Part shown: one piece after another, positions 56,651 to 64,000 of the stretch | How the letters are laid out: each line of letters starts with the position of its first letter | Position numbering within the stretch: position 1 is the first letter of the stretch | Assembly: GCA_007844125.1 (NCBI GenBank) | Contig: CM017565.1 | Coordinates: 12,204,618-12,268,617 of the forward strand | Direction: 5' to 3' | DNA length: 64,000 bases | From: Sinonovacula constricta | Taxonomy: Eukaryota; Mollusca; Bivalvia; Cardiida; Solecurtidae | Position numbers and translations under genes: made by a program | The notes under the pieces: generated by a model | The model's input: the letters and a program-made list of their open reading frames with translations, nothing else | Database searches by the model: none | Told to the model about the DNA's origin: nothing

Positions 56651-57220
56651 TCTAATTTATACTTTTAAGTTTAGATAAACCTAAAATAATAAATATATTC
56701 TGTGTATAATGTTAGTGTTTGTGAATTTGTACTAAAATAACACTAACATGTAAGCAATAATTTGCAATTATTGTAATAATTTTGTAACTTCAGAATGTAA
56801 ATGTTATTTCATAGCTTGATGTTTACTGAAAGTGAATATTATGTTATATTTATTATCAGGTTGAGTCACCTTCATAGAGGACACTTAGAACAACAATGGC
56901 TAAGGTAACATTTTATTGTAAAAAACTACTACACTAAATTTGTAATATTTTAGGAAGTAGAACAAATTGAATATTAGATCTAAAAGTAACACTCACCTTT
57001 CAGGTTTGAACATGTTTTAGATTATATTATCATACACAATGTGATGATTAGTATTCTTGTTTGTTAAATTCAGAGCTGTTTTGCTAATATTCATGATTTT
57101 GATGATGGAATAATCCAACCTAATGTTTATTTTTGCTTATTGTAAACCATGAAGTTTCTCCTCTTAAAATTTTTTTAGGAGTAAATTAAATACATGAAAT
57201 ACACTTTGTCATAGCTAATG

Positions 57221-57743
57221 TTTAGCTCACCTGAGCACAACTTGTTTGCATGAAATCTTGACTGCGTTCTTCATTGGGTCAGATGGGGCCGAAAAGTTGG
57301 TCACTAGTACCAAATCTTGGAAAGCCCTTGTGAACACATGAGAGACCACATTTATGGCCCAATCTTCACTAAACATGGCCAGAATGTTTGCCAGCAAGAA
57401 ATCTTGGGCGAGTTCCTAACAGTATCAGGTGGGGTCAAAAACTAGGTAACTAGCTCAAATTTTAGAACACCTAGTGAACACAGAGGCCACATTTATATAT
57501 TTTTAACAAACTGGACCAGAATGTTTGCCTGTATGAAATCTTATACATGTTTTGAACTGGGTCACTTGGATTCAGTATGTCACTAGGTGAAATTCTTGAA
57601 AATGTTATAAGCCCAGTGGCGACACTAATGGTCCAATCTTCACCAAAGTAAATAACTCTTTATTACTTGACACCCAATATGAGCCTAATAAATGCCTGTG
57701 TCCTCAGGTGAGTGATTATGGGCCATCATGGCCCTCTTGTTTT
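57221..57743 (-). repeat. GGCCATCATGGCC repeat, reverse orientation
   Basis: It begins tttagctcacctgagcac and ends gggccatcatggccctcttg, the reverse complement of the layout at 3429-4188, with two or three decayed internal modules (atgtttgcctgtatgaaatc, tttgaactgggtcac). Confidence 0.65.
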
Positions 57744-58059
57744 AGAAATAGTTTTTCTTAACATTGTATAGACACAAAGGCAAGTCAAGTCGGTAAAGAA
57801 GAAGCAAGGGATGTACTGTACATACACAAAGTCTTTAAGGATGGTAGTTTCATTATTTTTTTGTTATTTATATAACCATTTTAAAGGTGGTATCTTATAC
57901 TTTGAGCCAGAAATGACATTGAACACTGTCAACAGTATATGGTAAACTTGAAATCTGCTTGTTGATGTCATATATTTGTGTGGGGGTTTGTAACAATACA
58001 AGCACGAATTAAGTAGGATGAATCCTATGTGTACTTCAGCTGTGATCAGCATAGTTACA

Positions 58060-58696
58060 TGGATTAGGTCTTCTTCTTTTTCAGCCTTTCTGTTCCTCTT
58101 TGGGAGTGCGAATATGCATTACGATTTCTGAACAATTTTACACCAAAGGCCTTGTTATGAGCCTTGCTGCAATCTACATGAGCTTGCCGAGGTATGTATT
58201 CATGTAGTCAATCCATTTCTGCCAGGTGTTTCCAAGCTGTCATTGCATTTGTACCACTTGTCCGTATCTGCTGTAGAAGCCAGTCATGTGTATTGTGTCC
58301 AAAAAGAACCAAAATTCATTTCACTTCATTGTAGCTGGTGTTGCAATATGATCCACTTCTGCATGGAGGTGTTGTTCCTTTTAATGCATTGTACATCATC
58401 CTCGATAGCCCATGTCTCAGGCACAAACTCGTACAGCATTGCGGCTTGACGCAAGTGCAGAACACATGTCTAGTGCTGCCAGTATCAATACTTTGTTTTA
58501 ATGATGGGAAGCAGGAGGTGGAAGAATGTAATGTTTTATGCGACAAATGCCTACCAAGTTCGAATCCTTGGCGAGCACTGTTTAGGGAGCATTTCTTAAA
58601 TTTGCCTTACTTAAGATGCACTCATTTCTGGCATTTGTAGTACATTACTAAAAATCCCTACTTCCTTCCTTTACATGCATCAGGCATACTTTGTAG
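58060..58696. other. Unassigned stretch before the RT-type fragment
   Basis: Overlapping frames of 76-100 codons on both strands (58316-58640) have no motif I recognise. They may be part of the element at 58697-60240 or of another decayed element. Confidence 0.35.
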
Positions 58697-59465
58697 TTGC
58701 ATGTGCTTCTTGCAGTCCACATTGTGCTTAGATTGTCTTTCCACATAGCTTACCTTGGCGGTGATTCACCTCGTGCTACCTCTTATGGTATTTACATGTC
58801 ACAACTTACAAGGTTTGCACGAGTTTGTACTAAAGTAGAATATTTTAATGCTAGAAACCTGTTTATTTCTTCTAAACTGTTACAACAAGGCTTTCGTTTT
58901 CATAAATTAAGAAAGGCGTTTTCAAAATTCTTTCACCGCAATGGTTTTATTGCTTCCAAGTGTAATATCAGTATGAAAACACTGATGCAGAAAGGCATAA
59001 GCCATCCTGCATTTTATGGAAATGTTTTATACAAGTTAAAGAAAATCAAAGGTCTCAATTACTTTTCTGACCACTTTACAAAACTTATCAGAAATGTATT
59101 GCAGACGGTTACAACCCGGGAATCCTTCGTTGTACTGCATTGCTTGCAATTGACCCTTTTACAGTCAAGAACTTGCATTGCTTTTAAATTACACGATGAC
59201 CGGACAGGTCGTTGAGACTATATGAAAACAGTGACTTAAAGCCATAACTGGCCAGTAACTGTTGGAGTTCTTGTCTCTTCATCTCTCCATTAATGCCCTA
59301 TATAGGTGAGACAACTTGAGCAGTCTCCATACCCTTTACGTGAGATTGCACTGTAGGTATAACATCGGGATTTTAGTACCTTTCTTATTTATAATATGCC
59401 AACTGCGGATAAATCCTCGGCTTTTTATGAACTGTTTTTTTTTAACTTATTAGCTCTTAACATTA

Positions 59466-59735
59466 AATTGACGACATACCAAAGTCGTTAAAAATGGTAG
59501 TGGTATAGCTCCCTTGCTAACGCTCAAGCAAATATAAGGGTAGTTCCACGTCTGGTTGGCCCGGTGTCAGGATAATGTGACTGGGTGTGGTATCATGCCA
59601 GGTGTTCACGGCATGCTATACACAGTGAAGGCAGCACTATATCTGCTTCAAGTGGACACCGTCTCCAGATAACTGAAATGCTGTTGGTGGGACGATAAAC
59701 CCAATAAACAAACAAACAAACAATAAATTGATATT
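59466..59735 (+). mobile_element. SINE family 1, plus orientation
   Basis: It runs taccaaagtcgttaaaaatg, gctaacgctcaagcaaatat, gtcaggataatgtgactggg, ccagataactgaaatgctgt, gacgataaacccaataaac, then (CAAA)n at 59706-59725. It inserted into the RT-type element. Relatives are at 7145-7435 and 8926-9110. Confidence 0.7.
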
Positions 59736-59738
59736 ATT

Positions 59739-59840
59739 ATGTATCAGCGCTTGGGCTGTTTTATTTGTTCTTTTAATATATCAGCGCTTGGGCTGTTTTA
59801 TTTGTTCTTATTTTATATCAGCGCTTGGGCTGTTTTATTT
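59739..59840. repeat. Tandem repeat, about 37-bp unit, three copies
   Basis: atcagcgcttgggctgtttt with atttgttctt recurs three times, just after the SINE tail. Confidence 0.85.
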
Positions 59841-60849
59841 CAAACTAAACTCTCGTTTGGAATTTTATTTTCTTTACGTTGCCGAGGCTTTTATCTACTA
59901 TATGTTTATAAGTTACTTTACTACTAGTTATTATGTATGTATGTAAGTTTATTGTATCTGTTTTAACTCCCGATGCAGGTGCTTACTGTTAGTTGTTACA
60001 CTTTGACGGAATATTGTTATTTACACTGTTTGTTTGCTAGAAAAACCTTCAGGAAGTGCGAGGTTGGAGCGCTCCACAAACCAGATTTAGGCACCCCAGT
60101 TGGCCCTTTTGCCGATTGACCGTTCCAAGGCGGTAACTGATGGTTTTTCTTTATGTATGTTATGTCTCGTCTCTGTGTTTTTGTCACATTTGCATTTACC
60201 TTGTTTGCCTTTGTCTGCTGGTAGATAAAATTTAAATACCTGTGAAAATTTTGATAGGACCTTTTCCTATTTACCTATTGTAGAGAGTGTCAATAAACAG
60301 AAGTCCGTTATTACTATGCATACTTCATCCATACTATCATACTTATCTGGACAACTTTGATTTTAACTACAAATATTGTCTGACTTAAAGGTGCTATACA
60401 ACCATTTGTCTATATCCAATAACAAACAACGTCTTACCTCTGTTCTGGAATAATTTGTGCATAATTGCTGCATTAACTATTTTAACTACTGTCTGTTCAT
60501 AACATTTCATCAATTGTTATAAAGTACGAATTGTGAAATTATTACTTAGCATGTCAATTATCTCCAAGTCCGTAGATACTTGTAATGAGGATTTCAGCTA
60601 AAAATACACCAGCATCAGAGATGACTACATCTGCGAAGTCTGTATTTTTTTATTTGCAGAAGTCCCAAATGTGTTAAAAAAGTCAGACAATGTATTTTAT
60701 AACTTGCCTTAGTTCTGTGCCTTTTCGGAGTTTGGTATATGTTGCAATACTCATAGGACTTTGTCATATATTCTTATTATGTATCTATTGATTTTAACGA
60801 AGCTAGGTTTTCTGTTACTACATTTAAGTCTGGTGTATTGCTAATAAAT

Positions 60850-60895
60850 AAATAAATACATATATATATATATATATCATCATCATCATCATATA
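60850..60895. repeat. (AT)n(ATC)n microsatellite
   Basis: acatatatatatatatatat is followed by catcatcatcatcat. Confidence 0.85.
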
Positions 60896-60899
60896 CCAC

Positions 60900-62455
60900 C
60901 TTTAATTTGGAGGTGTTGTTGTTTTTTATTATACACTTGCTTCCACAAAGTCAGTTTAAATTATAGACAAATGTGTCAGCAATAGCAATGTAATATATTT
61001 TTGCCAAAATTATTGAGAATTTAGTGTGCTGTCATATGATAAATAGGCCATATTAGAAGTATGATACAACCAGATTGTCTCAAAACATTTATCAAATTGT
61101 GGTTAGTTTTAATTTTGAAGGTATTGTAATATGGCCTTATTTGCTTCACAAACACACAGAGCAGAGTATGTTTCTTTGTGTTTTCTTTTTTGTTGTTTTG
61201 TTTTTTCTGAAAAATGGTATGGAGCCTTTGAGAAGGGGACAATTTTGCGATGTTTTATTAAAAAATAGGGGAAATGTGCGTGTTTAACTTGCTTGTTTGC
61301 TATAATACATGTTGTATGTTTATTTCATGGCCATCTCCCTATTTATCTTGTTATTGAATTCGCCTACTATATTCTCAAAGTCCAGTTCACTCACTTGTTG
61401 AAGTTGAGGGGAGGGTAATTTTGATTTTTATGGGGAAAACTATATTTTTTTCCATGGAGAAGGGGCCGTTAATAGAGAGGGTCTTAATTGTTAAGGTGGT
61501 TGTTGATCTACCAGTTTGGAAACAGTCTCTGGCTGCAGGGGTAGCAAGGCATGGGTAGTGATAACAGGCTTGTTGAGCAATGGCAGTGCATTAAGCACAT
61601 GTACATAAAGTATAACTAATTGTTGAACTCCCCCTTCCCCCAATAATATCTCTGCGTTTTATAAACAGATTACATGCTTAATGACCTATGCAGTTTTGAT
61701 CTTACAGCATAGTGTTATCTTGTTATGAATGTGGTCCCTAAAATAGGCCATAACTATGCCTTTAATATTCATACATTTTACTAATAACTTCCATCTATGT
61801 TAGTTAGTTAACTGTTTAGCTTAGTATTCTACATATTAACATGTTAGCCTGGGTTTGAAACTTGCTTGTTGTTCAGATATATAATTTTAAGTTCACCTGA
61901 GCTGTGTCATCTTTCGGCATCATCTTTCTTTAATGACATTTAAACGACAATGCTGGCCCAAATTCAACTAAATTTACTCCGATGTGTAAGCAGGCAGTGG
62001 GAAACAAAAATTGTTTCAAGAACTTTGATTCACTAAAAAAAACATGGCCACCATGAAAACTTAGAAAATCTTCGTGCAAAAACTACAAGAGCAAGAACCT
62101 TAATAGTTGGTAAACATGTTCCTTAAGTGGCCCTGTATCAAGATTGTTCAAATAATGTTAATCTATATAAAAAGACATAGCGTGCATGACCATTTTCATT
62201 TATTGTCATGAATTAAAAAATGAAACAGATTGTTCAAATGTTGCTTGTGTTCATGCATTACAATGATTCTGTTCTGTTTAAACATTGCTGATATTCCTTG
62301 GTAATTTTGCTTTAATATCTGATCACTCAGGTCATCATTTACTATTTATGTTTGTTTACTGCTATAAGCTTTAATATTTTTTATAAAGTACAAATGACAT
62401 TTTAGTAAAATAAACTGATTATAATCTAACATTAATGTTGTTCATGTTTCTATTT
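60900..62455. other. Intergenic or intronic, nothing recognised
   Basis: AT-rich with T-runs. The 61021-61287 frames on both strands have no recognisable motif. Confidence 0.4.
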
Positions 62456-62459
62456 ACAG

Positions 62460-62938
62460 GTTGTTTTGGCTTAGTGAAAGATGTGACAACTGCTGTGAAG
62501 CTTTTTAACCAAAAAATTTCACCATTTTTTTAAGAAAACTGGACCTAACGGGAATCCTTAATGCATCCATTAAAAGTGACTTTAGTTTCTGATGTAAATG
62601 CCATCAAAAGGATGACCATGAGCTTTCCAACTATAGAGACCTGAAATAGCACCCTCCCAGCTATGGTCAACTGCTTACACAAAGAGCCAGTTTATACACT
62701 CAGTCAGCAAGAATACTGTTCACATGTGCTAAGAAAAGTACCATAACCCAATAAGCCTAGTATTGAATCATTTTACTGGTTATAAAACAACCCACCTACT
62801 CTTCATGTGCAAGGTATTCAGTGCACGAAACTGTCAAAAAAAAATTAAGCAGTCCAAAAGTTATCTGTTTACAGCAATGTAAATTTTGCACATTTTAAAA
62901 GGAACATGCATGTCAGTCACAATAAAATGTTTGCAGGT
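62460..62938 (+). other. Possible 3'-terminal exon of an unidentified plus-strand gene
   Basis: A strong pyrimidine tract and acceptor (tttctatttacag at 62459) precede a short frame CFGLVKDVTTAVKLFNQKIS ending PFF and TAA near 62532. AATAAA follows at about 62921. No matching upstream exon was found, so this could be a non-coding transcript end or chance. Confidence 0.2.
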
Positions 62939-63437
62939 AAGTCTCCAACATTCATTTGAACATAAAATAAAAAATAAGTTTGCAAAAGTATAGCCACAAT
63001 CTGCCTGGAAAAATGATCATGTACATTTGTTTTTGTTTGCTGCATCTATGTCTACATTAACAAAATCACTAAATGTTTAATTACTGTTATACCATGTGTG
63101 TTCAAACTGTCTATTTCAACAAGTTTAATCAACCAAGGCTATGAATTGGACTGTACTGAATGCCCTTAGAAAGCGAGGCAATTTACCAGAGGCCAGTTAC
63201 ATTTTTGTTTTAAATTATAAATGGAAACAAATTTATTTATAGAATGCTCATAGACATTATTGATTGTACTACTGATACTTAACATCTTACATTTATTATC
63301 AATCTGTGATTGTTTTTTGTGTGTGTTCTATATCCTTCTGCACTGCCAAAATGTTAACAGGAAACAACGTTCCATTTTGGAAATAAGTTCTGGCAGCATT
63401 TATATGTTTTCCCATGTTATAAATTCATTTATTTTAT

Positions 63438-63505
63438 AGGAGGCCCCAGTTTTGATCCCGCATCATGACTTTGGTGAAATACCAAAGTCCTTAAAATGGT
63501 AGTGG
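63438..63505 (+). mobile_element. SINE family 1, 5' fragment
   Basis: gttttgatcccgcatcatgac (degenerate B-box) and ataccaaagtccttaaaatg match the 5' part of the copy at 59466. Confidence 0.5.
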
Positions 63506-63963
63506 AATTATGAAGCTGCTTTTTAAATAATGAAATGCAACATAATATTTTTCCCATTTTTGCTTAGAAATACATATTGGTTATATCTTAAAACTCAGTC
63601 ATACTGTTTTATATCAAAATGATGCTCTGTAAATGTAGATTTTAAATAATTAACTTTCATTTCACTAATCTGAAATCTTAGTTAAAGTATACTTATTGTG
63701 AATATTGTTTAAAGAAAGCTTTACTTTATAATAATCGAAGTCACCTACTGTCAGGTAAAATTGACAGACGGCTAGATATAATCATCCATTGTTCTGATAC
63801 CCTTATTTAGGAAGTTACTGACAATTTAATGTCACCTCCAATATTAAATCATACACACACAAATAGAAAGTGCTAACAAAATAATCAGAAGCTATGTTGT
63901 ACTGTTAAGTAATAATGATACACTATTACTTTTTCACTGCTACTGATATATCAATTCAATTAG

Positions 63964-64000
63964 GGGACGCCAGTGGCGTAGTGGTCGAGTCAGCGTGCAG
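63964..64000 (+). mobile_element. tRNA-derived SINE start, cut by the window edge
   Basis: gacgccagtggcgtagtggt then cgagtcagcgtgcag fits a pol III A-box (TGGCGTAGTGG, 63973-63983) at the 5' end of a tRNA-related SINE head. A genuine tRNA gene cannot be excluded because the window ends, but no anticodon arm is visible. Confidence 0.5.

Larger units (their letters stand above)
58697..60240 (+). mobile_element. 3' part of an RT-encoding element, SINE-interrupted
   Basis: A frame of 172 codons (58697-59215) contains GDSPRATSYGIYMSQLTRFA, RVCTKVEYFNARN, LLQQGFRFHKLRKAFSKFF and GISHPAFYGNVLYKLKK. The S-Y-G-[IV]-Y-x-S-Q-L-x-R-[FY]-A-R motif and the following K-L-L-x-Q-G pattern are found at the C-terminus of a reverse-transcriptase family abundant in bivalves; I cannot name the clade. 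The sequence after the SINE (59740-60240), with gaggttggagcgctccacaa and gattgaccgttccaaggcgg, looks like its 3' region, of which a fragment recurs at 34411-34460. The catalytic domain is not present. Confidence 0.55.

Noticed and set aside
58316..58640. Overlapping frames of 76-100 codons on both strands
   Set aside because: No recognisable motif in either direction; recorded only as an unassigned stretch.

Overview
The window is eukaryotic and looks like a bivalve mollusc genome. It is AT-rich, its coding exons are small and separated by long GT-AG introns, and it is crowded with mobile-element debris of types common in bivalves: tRNA-derived SINEs, a GGCCATCATGGCC-ended repeat, TGCTCCCC-ended elements with internal tandem repeats, a Ty3-type LTR element and LINE fragments. 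The species cannot be fixed from sequence alone. There are no bacterial features.

Left half, minus strand (290-32635): one host gene can be followed through nine exons whose splice phases all agree. It encodes the N-terminal 465 residues of a ZCCHC2/ZCCHC14-family protein: the conserved N-terminal helical domain in exon 1, a Ser/Pro-rich linker, a PX domain spread over exons 3-6, and a Ser/Pro-rich tail. The gene continues past the left edge, where the CCHC zinc knuckle would be expected. Its introns hold SINEs, a pogo/Tigger DNA transposon with TIRs and a TA duplication (13147-14459), a 1.5 kb element with a 145-bp tandem repeat rich in TGACCTTGACCTT motifs (9376-10897), a decayed ZNF862-like TTF-zinc-finger gene on the opposite strand (22813-24337), a 648-bp TIR element (25656-26303), and a 65-bp minisatellite (about 26900-27760).

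Middle (32640-37300): the putative promoter side of that gene carries a G-run. Beyond it lie a LINE 3' end and a compound tetranucleotide microsatellite whose two halves are reverse complements.

Right-centre (37326-54197): a decayed Ty3/gypsy-type element has the unusual order gag - integrase - GPY/F - reverse transcriptase - RNase H, a Gmr1-like layout. It has an exact tRNA-Pro primer-binding site and TGTTATG/CATAACA LTR ends. About 6 kb holding most of the element plus about 1.9 kb of 3' flank was duplicated in direct orientation (38522-44799 and 48285-54197). Between the copies sits a THAP-domain gene remnant whose intron was hit by a 5'-truncated LINE with a clean 20-bp target-site duplication.

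Right end (54198-64000): mostly unassigned sequence with a 91-bp near-perfect inverted repeat, a CCAAT/GC-box-like patch, a truncated RT-type element (about 58.7-60.2 kb) interrupted by a SINE, a possible terminal exon near 62.46 kb, and the start of another SINE at the window edge.

No intact autonomous transposon and no operon-like or defence-like gene system was seen. The most notable items are the Gmr1-like element with its post-insertion duplication, the THAP/LINE arrangement, and the nuclear-receptor-motif-rich tandem element.
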